This document shows, piece after piece, positions 45,279 through 53,971 of a stretch of 64,000 bases of DNA; the stretch's first letter is position 1; each line of letters begins with the position of its first letter. The position numbers and the translations under genes are program-made. Origin of the DNA: UBA724 sp964229545 (GTDB lineage: Bacteria; Bacteroidota; Bacteroidia; Flavobacteriales; Flavobacteriaceae). Below the pieces are notes generated by a model. The model ran no database searches. It was not told the DNA's origin and saw only the letters and a list, made by a program, of their open reading frames with translations. Where the stretch lies: NCBI GenBank assembly GCA_964229545.1, contig CAXRDP010000067.1:20733-84732 (forward strand). Reading direction: 5' to 3'.

Positions 45279-46025
45279 ATGTTAAGCATCGACAACCTAC
45301 ATGCCCAAGTAGAGGGCAAGAAAATACTCAACGGCATCCATTTGGACGTCAAAGCGGGAGAAGTACACGCCATTATGGGACCCAACGGGTCTGGAAAAAG
45401 CACCCTCTCAACGGTAATTGCCGGGCATGAGGATTATGAAGTGTCCAAAGGAAATGTGTTGTTTCAAGGAACTGACATTGGTGAACTAAGCGCCGATGAG
45501 CGCGCACATCTTGGCATTTTCTTATCGTTTCAGTATCCGGTCGAAATTCCCGGTGTGACGGTAACCAACTTCATCAAAACCGCCATCAATGAAACCCGTA
45601 AAGCACAAGGTCTGGAAGAAATGCCGGCCAATCAAATGCTAAAAAAAATAAAAGAAAAAGCCCAATTGCTCGGAATAGACACCCACTTTTTATCGCGTTC
45701 GCTCAACGACGGTTTTTCGGGGGGTGAGAAAAAACGCAACGAGATTTTTCAAATGGCCATGTTGGAACCCAAATTGGCCATTTTGGATGAAACCGATTCG
45801 GGCTTGGACATCGATGCATTAAGGGTTGTTGCCAACGGTGTGAACACACTTCGCAACAAGGACAACGCCATCATTGTAATCACACACTACCAGCGATTGC
45901 TAGACTATATCGTGCCCGACTTTGTGCATGTTTTACACGAAGGAAAAATCGTTAAATCAGGCACCAAAGAGCTCGCCTTGGAGTTGGAAGAAAAAGGATA
46001 CGACTGGATCAAACAAGCCATCTGA
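45279..46025 (+). CDS. sufC: Fe-S assembly ATPase SufC
   Basis: A 248-residue ABC-type ATPase with Walker A GPNGSGKST, the signature SGGEKKR, and Walker B LAILDETDSGLD (the D-E-T-D-S-G variant is typical of SufC). It drives conformational change in SufBCD. The stop TGA is one base from the sufD ATG. Confidence 0.97.
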   Translation: MLSIDNLHAQVEGKKILNGIHLDVKAGEVHAIMGPNGSGKSTLSTVIAGHEDYEVSKGNVLFQGTDIGELSADERAHLGIFLSFQYPVEIPGVTVTNFIKTAINETRKAQGLEEMPANQMLKKIKEKAQLLGIDTHFLSRSLNDGFSGGEKKRNEIFQMAMLEPKLAILDETDSGLDIDALRVVANGVNTLRNKDNAIIVITHYQRLLDYIVPDFVHVLHEGKIVKSGTKELALELEEKGYDWIKQAI

Positions 46026-46026
46026 T

Positions 46027-47343
46027 ATGGGACTCAAAGACAAATTGGTCGCTTCTTATGTAGCCATGGCTTCGGAGCCTGATGCCCATGATGGTGTGGC
46101 CAAAATACGTGCCAATGCCATAGAAACCTTTGAGCAGCAAGGATTTCCTACCAAAAAAATGGAGGAATGGAAATACACTTCCCTAAACACTCTAGTCAAG
46201 ACAGACTACAGCGTATTCCCAAAGAAGACTCAAGAATTGACCTTGAGTGACGTACAGCGTTATATCTTACACGATGTAGACACCTACAAAATTGTGTTGG
46301 TTGATGGAGTGTATAGTGCGTTTTTGTCTGAAACTACGCATGAAGGCATGGATGTGTGTTTAATGTCTGCGGCGCTGTCTCGACCCAAATACCGCAAGGT
46401 TATCGACACTTATTTTGATCAAATTGCGGATCGTTCTGATTCCCTGACAGCGCTCAATACCGCATTGACCAAAGAAGGCGCGTTTATTCATATTCCCAAA
46501 GGACGTGTGGTCGAAAAACCCATTCAGATTATACATTTCTCCACAGGCGTAAACGCCAACTTGATGTTGCAACCCCGCAACCTGATTGTGGTCGAACCCA
46601 AGGCCGAGGTGCAAATCATCGAACGCCACCAAAGCCTGAGTGATGCGGCGGTGTTTACCAATTCTGTAACCGAAATATTTGCACACAAAGGGTCACAAAT
46701 AGATTATTACAAAATCCAAAATGACCACCAAGAGGCATCCCTAATTGATAGCACCTATATCAGCCAACAAAAACATTCTCATGCCAAAGTGCACACATTC
46801 TCTTTTGGGGGCAAATTGATTCGAAACAACTTGCATTTTTACCACAAAGATCAAGCGATAGAATCGACCATGAAAGGGATTACGCTTATTGAAGGCAAGC
46901 AATTGGTCGATCACCATACGCTCGTACACCACGCCCACCCAAACTCAAGCAGCCATCAAGAATACAAAGGGATTTTTGACGGGCAAGCCACCGGGGTTTT
47001 TAACGGGAAAATCGTGGTTGAGCAAGAGGCCCAAAAAACCAATGCCTTCCAGCAAAACAACAATATTTTGATGAGCGACAAAGCCACCATCAATACCAAA
47101 CCTCAATTGGAAATTTTTGCCGACGATGTCAAGTGCAGTCACGGCTGTACCATCGGGCAGTTGGACGAGTCGGCTATGTTCTATTTGCAAACACGTGGCA
47201 TTCCTAAAAAAGAGGCCCGGGCCCTACTGACTTATGCCTTTGCCAACAATGTGCTGTCGAGTGTGGCTATTCCGTCTGTGAAGTCACGCATCAACGCGTT
47301 AATCGCCAAAAAACTGGGTGTCAATTTAGGCTTTAACTTATAA
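46027..47343 (+). CDS. sufD: Fe-S assembly protein SufD
   Basis: A 438-residue paralogue of SufB: N-terminal helical part (KKMEEWKYTSLNTLV) and a beta-helix with SHGCTIGQLDESAMFYLQTRGI near the C-terminus. ATG 46027 is used, since the longer frame from 45922 lies inside sufC. Confidence 0.96.
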   Translation: MGLKDKLVASYVAMASEPDAHDGVAKIRANAIETFEQQGFPTKKMEEWKYTSLNTLVKTDYSVFPKKTQELTLSDVQRYILHDVDTYKIVLVDGVYSAFLSETTHEGMDVCLMSAALSRPKYRKVIDTYFDQIADRSDSLTALNTALTKEGAFIHIPKGRVVEKPIQIIHFSTGVNANLMLQPRNLIVVEPKAEVQIIERHQSLSDAAVFTNSVTEIFAHKGSQIDYYKIQNDHQEASLIDSTYISQQKHSHAKVHTFSFGGKLIRNNLHFYHKDQAIESTMKGITLIEGKQLVDHHTLVHHAHPNSSSHQEYKGIFDGQATGVFNGKIVVEQEAQKTNAFQQNNNILMSDKATINTKPQLEIFADDVKCSHGCTIGQLDESAMFYLQTRGIPKKEARALLTYAFANNVLSSVAIPSVKSRINALIAKKLGVNLGFNL

Positions 47344-47347
47344 GATC

Positions 47348-48565
47348 ATGGGGTTAGACGTCGCTGCCATCCGCGCTGATTTTCCCATACTCCAAAGAAA
47401 GGTTAACGGTCAGCCTTTGGTGTATTTTGACAATGCGGCTACCTCACAAACACCTCAGCAAGTCATCGATGTTATCACAGACTACTACCAAAACTACAAC
47501 GCCAACATTCACCGTGGGGTGCATACACTGAGCCAGGAGGCTACTGACAAGTACGAGCTTGCCCGAAAAAACCTCCAAAAACATTTTAACGTAAAGCACG
47601 CCCACGAAGTTCTTTTTACCTCTGGAACAACACATAGCATCAATTTGGTGGCCTTCGGATTTGGCACTTTGTTGTCCGCAGGAGATGAGGTAATTGTTTC
47701 AGCACTTGAGCACCATTCTAATATTGTTCCTTGGCAGATGATGTGCGAACGCAGCGGTGCCCAACTCAAAGTCATTCCAATGACCAATGAAGGGAGTTTG
47801 GACATGACCGCCTATGCCAAATTGCTCAACGAAAAAACTCGACTTGTATTTGTCAACCATGTGTCGAATGCACTTGGGACGGTCAACCCAATCAAAGACA
47901 TTATCGACCAAGCCCATGGTGTGGGCGCTGCCGTACTTGTCGATGGAGCCCAAGCCTGTCCGCATATCAAGCCCGATTTGCAAGCTTTGGATGTTGATTT
48001 TTACACGGTATCAGCGCACAAACTCTGTGGTCCTACAGGGGTTGGCATGCTGTATGGCAAAGAAGACTGGCTCAACAAACTGCCTCCCTATCAAGGTGGT
48101 GGAGAGATGATTGCCGAGGTGACTTTCGAAAAAACCACCTATGCCGAACTGCCTCATAAGTTTGAGGCTGGAACGCCCAATATAGCCGGAGGGATCGCAT
48201 TTGGTGCTGCCATCAATTATATGAATGGCGTTGGATTTGAGCATATCGCCCAATACGAAGCTGATCTCTTGAACCATGCCACCCTAGCCCTTCAACAGAT
48301 TGAAGGCTTGCGTATCTACGGGGAAGCCTCTGAAAAAACGGCGGTTATTTCTTTTAACGTCGAAGGCATACACCCCTATGATATCGGCACCCTGCTCGAT
48401 AAAATGGGCATCGCTGTCCGTACAGGCCACCATTGTGCCCAGCCCATTATGGACTACTACAAAATCCCCGGAACTGTGAGGGCGTCTTTTGCCTTCTACA
48501 ACACCAAGGAAGAAATAGACACGATGGTCTCTGGACTTAAGCGTGCGGTCGAAATGTTGCGCTAA
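47348..48565 (+). CDS. sufS: cysteine desulfurase SufS
   Basis: A 405-residue group II desulfurase. The PLP lysine is K225 (VSAHKLCGPTG) and the persulfide-forming Cys is C363 (RTGHHCAQP). It takes sulfur from cysteine and gives it to SufE, encoded next. Confidence 0.97.
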   Translation: MGLDVAAIRADFPILQRKVNGQPLVYFDNAATSQTPQQVIDVITDYYQNYNANIHRGVHTLSQEATDKYELARKNLQKHFNVKHAHEVLFTSGTTHSINLVAFGFGTLLSAGDEVIVSALEHHSNIVPWQMMCERSGAQLKVIPMTNEGSLDMTAYAKLLNEKTRLVFVNHVSNALGTVNPIKDIIDQAHGVGAAVLVDGAQACPHIKPDLQALDVDFYTVSAHKLCGPTGVGMLYGKEDWLNKLPPYQGGGEMIAEVTFEKTTYAELPHKFEAGTPNIAGGIAFGAAINYMNGVGFEHIAQYEADLLNHATLALQQIEGLRIYGEASEKTAVISFNVEGIHPYDIGTLLDKMGIAVRTGHHCAQPIMDYYKIPGTVRASFAFYNTKEEIDTMVSGLKRAVEMLR

Positions 48566-48569
48566 TTTG

Positions 48570-48577
48570 TATTTTTG
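48570..48577 (+). promoter_or_regulatory. possible internal -7 box before sufE, 5 nt from its ATG
   Basis: TATTTTTG, AAAGG, ATG. It is within the operon, just after the sufS stop. The AAAGG could also serve as a weak ribosome site, and no -33 element is seen. Confidence 0.35.
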
Positions 48578-48582
48578 AAAGG

Positions 48583-49005
48583 ATGAGTATAGAAAACGTA
48601 CAAGCCGAAATCATTGAGGAGTTTGCTCTTTTTGACGATTGGATGCAACGCTATGAATATATGATCGACTTAGGCAAATCCTTGCCTCTGATTGACCCCA
48701 AATACAAAACAGACAACCATATCATCAAAGGTTGTCAGAGTAAAGTTTGGGTGCATGCCGATATGAAGGACGACAAAGTGATTTTTACAGCAGACAGTGA
48801 TGCCATTATCACCAAAGGCATCATTGCCATTTTGATTCGCGCTTTTTCCAACCACAGTCCTCAAGAAATTTTAGATGCCGATACCGCATTTATAGATCAA
48901 ATTGGGCTGAAAGAGCATTTGTCACCCACTCGGGCCAACGGACTTGTGTCAATGATTAAGCAACTCAAGCTTTATGCGCTCGCCTACCAAACACAACTGA
49001 ACTAA
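48583..49005 (+). CDS. sufE: cysteine desulfuration protein SufE
   Basis: A 140-residue sulfur acceptor for SufS. The active Cys is C51 in IIKGCQSKVW, the same position as in E. coli SufE. It starts 17 nt after sufS and ends 2 nt before sufT. Confidence 0.96.
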   Translation: MSIENVQAEIIEEFALFDDWMQRYEYMIDLGKSLPLIDPKYKTDNHIIKGCQSKVWVHADMKDDKVIFTADSDAIITKGIIAILIRAFSNHSPQEILDADTAFIDQIGLKEHLSPTRANGLVSMIKQLKLYALAYQTQLN

Positions 49006-49007
49006 TT

Positions 49008-49319
49008 ATGGAACATCAAGATTTAGGAGAAAAAATAGTCCGGGTACTCAAAACCATCTACGACCCCGAAATTCCAGTGGACATCTACGAATTGGGGCTG
49101 ATTTATGATGTGTTTGTCAACGAAGACCATGATGTCAAAGTCCTAATGACCCTGACAACGCCCAATTGCCCTGTGGCTGAATCCCTACCTCAAGAAGTAA
49201 AAGACAAAGTACAGTCTGTTGAGGAAGTAAATGAAGCCGAAGTGGAACTCACTTTCGATCCGCCTTGGACACGCGATCTGATGAGCGACGAAGCCAAACT
49301 CGAACTCGGATTTTTATAA
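49008..49319 (+). CDS. sufT: SufT-like DUF59/MIP18 family protein
   Basis: 103 residues of the DUF59 family with TIYDPEIPVDIYELGLIYDV (read in parts) and the conserved Cys in TTPNCPVAESLP. These proteins help Fe-S maturation, as auxiliary factors linked to SufBCD. Its place in the operon supports this. Confidence 0.92.
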   Translation: MEHQDLGEKIVRVLKTIYDPEIPVDIYELGLIYDVFVNEDHDVKVLMTLTTPNCPVAESLPQEVKDKVQSVEEVNEAEVELTFDPPWTRDLMSDEAKLELGFL

Positions 49320-49320
49320 G

Positions 49321-49818
49321 ATGGAAATCGTTAACCGCGTTGCTGAAAGCGGTCTGATCACCCTAGACCCCGCAGAATTTGTCAAAGGGGCAGATGTGTC
49401 CACAATCAACCTGAGTGATTTTTTAGAAGAAGGCGTTGTGCTGCGCGAAAAAGCGTTTAGAGAAAAGCTCAAAAACACAGATTGGTCTGGCTATAAGGAC
49501 CACTATGTGGGTATCATTATAGATGGGGATTTGCTCATCCCCCAATGGGCACCCATGTTGTTGTCGGCACAGTTGACCGGAATTGCCAAAGCGGTCTGTG
49601 TAGGTGACAAGGAAGCGGCGATGCTACAAGCGTTTGAAGATGCCATTGACCAACTCGATGTAGAAGCCTACAAAGGTAAAAACCTCATCATCAAAGGTTG
49701 TGGGGACGACTCAGTATCTCCCTCTGTTTTTGTGCGGTTGATCACACGTCTGACGCCTGTTGCGAATCGGATTGCCTACGGAGAAGCTTGTTCCTCAGTT
49801 CCCTTGTTTAAACGATAG
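49321..49818 (+). CDS. DUF2480 family protein
   Basis: 165 residues, starting 1 nt after the sufT stop. It has a conserved start IVNRVAESGLITLDP and a C-terminal IIKGCGDDSVSPSVFVRL, with cysteines at KAVCVGD, GCGDD and GEACSS. The family is Bacteroidota-specific and of unknown function. Tight coupling with sufT and the three cysteines suggest an Fe-S-linked role, which is inference. Confidence 0.85.
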   Translation: MEIVNRVAESGLITLDPAEFVKGADVSTINLSDFLEEGVVLREKAFREKLKNTDWSGYKDHYVGIIIDGDLLIPQWAPMLLSAQLTGIAKAVCVGDKEAAMLQAFEDAIDQLDVEAYKGKNLIIKGCGDDSVSPSVFVRLITRLTPVANRIAYGEACSSVPLFKR

Positions 49819-49858
49819 ATTTTTCTGAATTTTGTGATCACCAATGAAATCCAACTTT

Positions 49859-50743
49859 ATGCACCCTAAATTTTATTTATTATCTCTCTTATTCCTCACT
49901 TCTTTTGTTGTTAATGCGCAAGAAAAAACCTCCGAGCCAGAAGAGGGGTGGAAACGTTCGGGCAAAGGCACCCTACTTGTCAACCAAGCCGCTTTTAGTG
50001 ATTGGGCTTCAGGTGGGGTCAACAGTGTGTCGGTGAGCCTTAATGTGGACTATGACCTCAACTATTTTGAAAATGGTTGGTCATGGGATACCAAATTCAT
50101 CGGCTCCTACGGATTGAGCTATATAGAAGGTGACGCCTTTCTGAAAAAAACCAATGACCGTATCGAAATCAACTCCCTGTTAGGGAAGCAGTTTTCGGAA
50201 AGATGGAGTTATTCTACCTTATTTAATTTCAAATCACAGTTTGCTAGGGGATATCGGTTTGGAGAAAACGAAGAGGGGGAGGAGACTCGCAGCCTGCGCA
50301 CACATTTCTTTTCTCCTGCGTACATACAGTTTGGTATCGGATTTTACTGGAAAAAATCCAATAATTTCTGGTTTAACATTGCGCCTTTTTCGCAACGTAT
50401 TACCATGGTCAGCAGGCAATTTACCCGTGACCTAGACCCCGGTAAGGAATACTTTGGTGTGGGACAAGGTGACAATCATCTGTTTGAGTTGGGTGCCTCT
50501 GTTAATGCTTTTTACAAGTTCAAAGCCATGGAAAACATCACCCTCGAAAATCGATTGGGGCTGTACAGCGACTATTTGGGAGACCCTCAAAATATCGATT
50601 TTGACTATACGGTTGCGGCTCATATGCAAATCAACAAATACGTCTCTACCAACCTAGAGTTGCAATTGGTCTATGACGACAATGCCATCGGGCGCCTACA
50701 AGTGCGCGAGGTGTTTGGAATTGGGGTCAATCTTGACCTTTAA
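49859..50743 (+). CDS. DUF3078 family outer-membrane protein
   Basis: About 294 residues from ATG 49859, or 299 from ATG 49844. It has a signal peptide ending near VVNAQ, the family signature W-K-R-S-G-K-G and NQAAFSDWASGG, and then an all-beta barrel. Function is unknown. It may be read from the suf operon but the gap of about 25-40 nt leaves that open. The stop interlocks with hflX. Confidence 0.85.
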   Translation: MHPKFYLLSLLFLTSFVVNAQEKTSEPEEGWKRSGKGTLLVNQAAFSDWASGGVNSVSVSLNVDYDLNYFENGWSWDTKFIGSYGLSYIEGDAFLKKTNDRIEINSLLGKQFSERWSYSTLFNFKSQFARGYRFGENEEGEETRSLRTHFFSPAYIQFGIGFYWKKSNNFWFNIAPFSQRITMVSRQFTRDLDPGKEYFGVGQGDNHLFELGASVNAFYKFKAMENITLENRLGLYSDYLGDPQNIDFDYTVAAHMQINKYVSTNLELQLVYDDNAIGRLQVREVFGIGVNLDL

Positions 50744-51939
50744 AGCTCCGGATACAAAAAGTGGTTGTAGGGGAAACGGGTGATATGTATTTCTCGGACT
50801 TTTCGGTATAGGGTATTGCGCAGGCTGTCCAAGTGGGTTTTGTCTTGGGCAGAAACAAACACTGCCTCTCCATTGGTACGCGCCATCCAAGTCTGTTGCC
50901 ACTCTTCAAGAGAATAGTGTTTTTCGGTCTTTTCGGTTGTCAAATCGTCCGCTTCTATAGTTTCTGGGTGGTACGCATCGATTTTGTTAAACACCATCAA
51001 GGTGGGCTTGTCCAGGGCTTTGATTTCTGCCAACAACTCATTGACCGATTGAATATGATCCTCAAAATTGAGATGGGCAATGTCTACCACGTGCAACAAC
51101 AGGTCGGCTTCGTGTACCTCATCTAGGGTGCTTTTAAAAGACTCGACCAGTTGGGTAGGGAGTTTTCGGATAAAACCCACCGTATCGGTCAACAGAAACG
51201 GCAGGTTGCCCACCACCACTTTGCGCACTGTGGTGTCTAGAGTCGCAAAGAGTTTGTTTTCTGCAAAAACCTTGCTTTTGCTCAGCACATTCATCAAAGT
51301 CGATTTGCCTACATTGGTATAACCCACCAAGGCCACACGAACCAAGGCACCCCTGTTACCTCGCTGGGTTGCCATCTGGCGGTCGATTCCTACCAGTTTC
51401 TTTTTAAGCAAAGCAATTTTGTCACGAACAATGCGTCGGTCGGTTTCGATTTCGGTCTCTCCCGGACCACGCATCCCAATCCCCCCACGTTGGCGCTCCA
51501 AGTGTGTCCAAAGCCCTTTTAGACGTGGTAATAGGTATTGATACTGAGCCAGTTCTACTTGAGTACGCGCATAGCTCGTTTTGGCACGCTGAGCAAAAAT
51601 GTCTAATATCAAACCGGTTCGGTCCAAAATCTTACACTTGAGCAACTGCTCGATATTGGCCTGTTGCGCGGGACTCAGCTCATCGTCAAAAACCACGGTG
51701 CTGATATCATGAGTTTTGACAAAAGCTTGTACTTCTTCCATCTTCCCTGAACCGATAAAGGTTTTGGGGTGTGGGGTTTCCATTTTTTGGGTAAAGCGTT
51801 TGACCACGGTTCCTCCGGCCGTGTGGGTCAAAAAAGCCAACTCGTCCATATACTCAGCCACACGGATTTCGTCTTGGTCTTGGGTAATAATGCCGATGAG
51901 CACAGCCTGCTCATGGCTGAGGTCTTTTTGCTCAATCAT
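50740..51939 (-). CDS. hflX: GTPase HflX
   Basis: A 399-residue ribosome-associated GTPase that splits stalled or heat-damaged ribosomes. The N-terminal HflX domain has the glycine-rich RQRGGIGMRGPGE; the G domain has G1 GYTNVGKS (206-213), G3 DTVGFI and NKID. ATG 51939 overlaps the lpxH stop by 8 nt, so it is probably coupled to lpxH. Confidence 0.95.
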   Translation of the reverse strand: MIEQKDLSHEQAVLIGIITQDQDEIRVAEYMDELAFLTHTAGGTVVKRFTQKMETPHPKTFIGSGKMEEVQAFVKTHDISTVVFDDELSPAQQANIEQLLKCKILDRTGLILDIFAQRAKTSYARTQVELAQYQYLLPRLKGLWTHLERQRGGIGMRGPGETEIETDRRIVRDKIALLKKKLVGIDRQMATQRGNRGALVRVALVGYTNVGKSTLMNVLSKSKVFAENKLFATLDTTVRKVVVGNLPFLLTDTVGFIRKLPTQLVESFKSTLDEVHEADLLLHVVDIAHLNFEDHIQSVNELLAEIKALDKPTLMVFNKIDAYHPETIEADDLTTEKTEKHYSLEEWQQTWMARTNGEAVFVSAQDKTHLDSLRNTLYRKVREIHITRFPYNHFLYPEL

Positions 51940-52690
51940 TTTCGGGCTTCCAGTGTTGGAGAGTGAGGGTTTCGCCATCAAAGACCCCGTAAGTGTAGTG
52001 TGAAATCCAGTCGCCAATGTTGATATAGGTGGCCTTGTCGTCTACTGAAAGTTCGAGTGGCAAATGGCGGTGGCCAAACACAAAATAGTCATGGTGTTCT
52101 TGTTGACGTTTGCGCTGGGCATACTGAAACAGCCATTCTTTTTCGGGCCCGTGGTACTTGAGGTCTTCATCGCCCGAAATGAGTTTGTTTTTAAGGGACA
52201 AATAGCGTGCAAAGGGGATCCCTAAGTCGGGGTGTAACCACCGAAACAGCCATTGTGCCAGTCGGTTTCGGAATAGTTTTTTCATGCGTTTGTAGCCCTT
52301 GTCTCCCGGGCCCAAACCATCGCCATGACCGATAAAAAATTTCTTACCCGATAGGGTAAAGCTTTGGGGGGCAAAATAGACCTTAGCGCCAATCTCTTGC
52401 TGTAAATAGTCGCGCATCCACATATCGTGGTTGCCCACAAAAAAATGAATGGCTATACCGGCGTCGGACAACTCGGCCAGTTTGCCCAACACACGAACAA
52501 ATCCCTTGGGTACGACCGACTTGTATTCGATCCAAACATCGAACAAATCGCCCAACAAGAAAACGGCTTCGGCATCGGCTTTGATATGGTCGAGCCAATT
52601 GACAAAAATCCGCTCACGAACCACACTCGCTTCTGCGGTGGGTGCGCCCAAGTGGTTGTCGGAAGCAAAATAGATTTTTTTGCCTTTCAT
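51932..52690 (-). CDS. lpxH: UDP-2,3-diacylglucosamine diphosphatase
   Basis: A 252-residue metallophosphoesterase that makes lipid X in lipid A synthesis. Metal motifs are SDNHLG (Asp11, His13), LGDLFDVW, GNHDMW, GHGDGLGPGDKGY and FGHRHLPLEL. This form is typical of Bacteroidota. ATG 52690 is chosen because a minus-strand TACTTTTG box ends 5 nt before it. Confidence 0.92.
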   Translation of the reverse strand: MKGKKIYFASDNHLGAPTAEASVVRERIFVNWLDHIKADAEAVFLLGDLFDVWIEYKSVVPKGFVRVLGKLAELSDAGIAIHFFVGNHDMWMRDYLQQEIGAKVYFAPQSFTLSGKKFFIGHGDGLGPGDKGYKRMKKLFRNRLAQWLFRWLHPDLGIPFARYLSLKNKLISGDEDLKYHGPEKEWLFQYAQRKRQQEHHDYFVFGHRHLPLELSVDDKATYINIGDWISHYTYGVFDGETLTLQHWKPEND

Positions 52691-52695
52691 GGCTT

Positions 52696-52703
52696 CAAAA
52701 GTA
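52696..52703 (-). promoter_or_regulatory. possible -7 box of lpxH, 5 nt from its ATG
   Basis: The minus strand reads TACTTTTG, AAGCC, ATG. It lies in the 17-nt gap after queD, so lpxH-hflX may also be read separately. Confidence 0.4.
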
Positions 52704-52707
52704 CAAA

Positions 52708-53151
52708 TTACTGGTCGCTCGCATACCATTCGGCATAGGAAGAGGCTGTCTCTTGCAACCTTAATGAATGAAGTATGATGTTTTTCGGTAAGCGGGCTTT
52801 GATTTTTTGGGCAAAATCGATAACCATCATTTCACTCGTTGGCTGATAATCGACTAACAATACTTTATGACCACTAGACTCCAAGGTTTTTGCCAAAGTC
52901 ACATGGGGTGTGTTTTGATTAAAAACCGTGGCGTGGTCAAATACGTCAACGATTTCCTCTTTGACTATTTTTTTAAGATCCTTAAAGTCTATGACCATAC
53001 CATATTTGACATGATTGCTGTCATCGATGGGTTGGCCAATAACGGTTACGCTCAATTTATAACTGTGGCCATGAACATTTTTGCAGAGCCCATCATATCC
53101 ATATAGGGCGTGACCGGTTTCGAAAGAAAAACTTTTGGTGATACGTATCAT
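52708..53151 (-). CDS. queD: 6-carboxytetrahydropterin synthase
   Basis: A 147-residue T-fold enzyme of the queuosine pathway. Zinc ligands His14, His27 and His29 and the catalytic Cys23 (GLCKNVHGHS) are present, as is DHATVFN. No other queuosine genes are nearby. Its start overlaps the echA-like stop by 4 nt. Confidence 0.93.
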   Translation of the reverse strand: MIRITKSFSFETGHALYGYDGLCKNVHGHSYKLSVTVIGQPIDDSNHVKYGMVIDFKDLKKIVKEEIVDVFDHATVFNQNTPHVTLAKTLESSGHKVLLVDYQPTSEMMVIDFAQKIKARLPKNIILHSLRLQETASSYAEWYASDQ

Positions 53152-53921
53152 TTCTTTTTCTTGAGTTGTTTGAGGGTCTGTTGGGTGTTTTCAGAAAGAA
53201 CAAGCTGTCCAGAAACTGTGGCATTGTGTGCCAGCAGATCATCCCAGTGGTCAGTGCCAAGCCAAAGAGCTTTTTTAAGTTCGATCAGGGCTTTTGGTGC
53301 ATAGCCGGCCAGGCGCTGGGCCATGTCGTTGGTGGCTTGTTCCAATGTGTCAAAATCAGGGTGTATTTCAGCAAATAGTCCCTTTTGATGGGCCCAATCT
53401 GCAGTTTTCCATGCATGTGCCGAAAGTGACAACTCAGACAGGGCTGCAGCGCCGATTTTACGCTTGACCGCAGGTGCAATAACAAAGGGGCCAATGCCAA
53501 TAGCGATTTCAGAAAGTTTGATGCGTGACTCAGAAGTTGCAAAGGCATAGTCACAGGCAGACACCAAGCCTACCCCGCCTCCAATGGCGGGTCCGTGAAT
53601 GCGCCCGATGATGGGTTGTGGACACTTGCGCATGGCATTGATTACATTCGCAAATCCCATAAAAAAATCTTTGCCCTGTTCAGGGGTTTGTATCTGTAAA
53701 AGCTCGTCAAACGAAGCGCCCGCACAAAACACCTTGGTGGGGTCGCTATGCAATACTATTACATGAATTTGGGTGTCTTCAGCCAAGGACACAAAAGCTT
53801 GTTGGAGCTGTTGCAATTGGGCAGAGGGGAAAGAATTCTGTTTGGGGTGGGCAAAACCCACATAGGCCACCGCATCTTTTTTGTGGACTTGTACGCCTTC
53901 CTGTATCGGTAGATTCCCCAT
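53148..53921 (-). CDS. enoyl-CoA hydratase/isomerase family protein
   Basis: A 257-residue crotonase-fold protein. The oxyanion-hole segments are FCAGASFDELLQ and GPAIGGGVGLVSACDYAFA. In the second position usually occupied by catalytic Glu the sequence reads SEIAIGIGPFVI, so hydratase activity is not assured. The substrate is unknown. First gene of the echA-queD-lpxH-hflX run. Confidence 0.85.
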   Translation of the reverse strand: MGNLPIQEGVQVHKKDAVAYVGFAHPKQNSFPSAQLQQLQQAFVSLAEDTQIHVIVLHSDPTKVFCAGASFDELLQIQTPEQGKDFFMGFANVINAMRKCPQPIIGRIHGPAIGGGVGLVSACDYAFATSESRIKLSEIAIGIGPFVIAPAVKRKIGAAALSELSLSAHAWKTADWAHQKGLFAEIHPDFDTLEQATNDMAQRLAGYAPKALIELKKALWLGTDHWDDLLAHNATVSGQLVLSENTQQTLKQLKKKK

Positions 53922-53940
53922 ATCTTTGTGGTTGACCTGA

Positions 53941-53948
53941 CAAAAATA
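53941..53948 (-). promoter_or_regulatory. -7 box of the echA-queD-lpxH-hflX operon
   Basis: The minus strand reads TATTTTTG, 19 nt before the start codon. The -33 region is weak. Confidence 0.45.
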
Positions 53949-53971
53949 CGGATAATTAGGTTGGAAGTCAT

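Noticed and set aside
48570..48577. Independent sufE promoter as certain
   Set aside because: The box is inside a tight operon, lacks a -33 element and is next to a weak Shine-Dalgarno-like AAAGG; kept only as a possible site.
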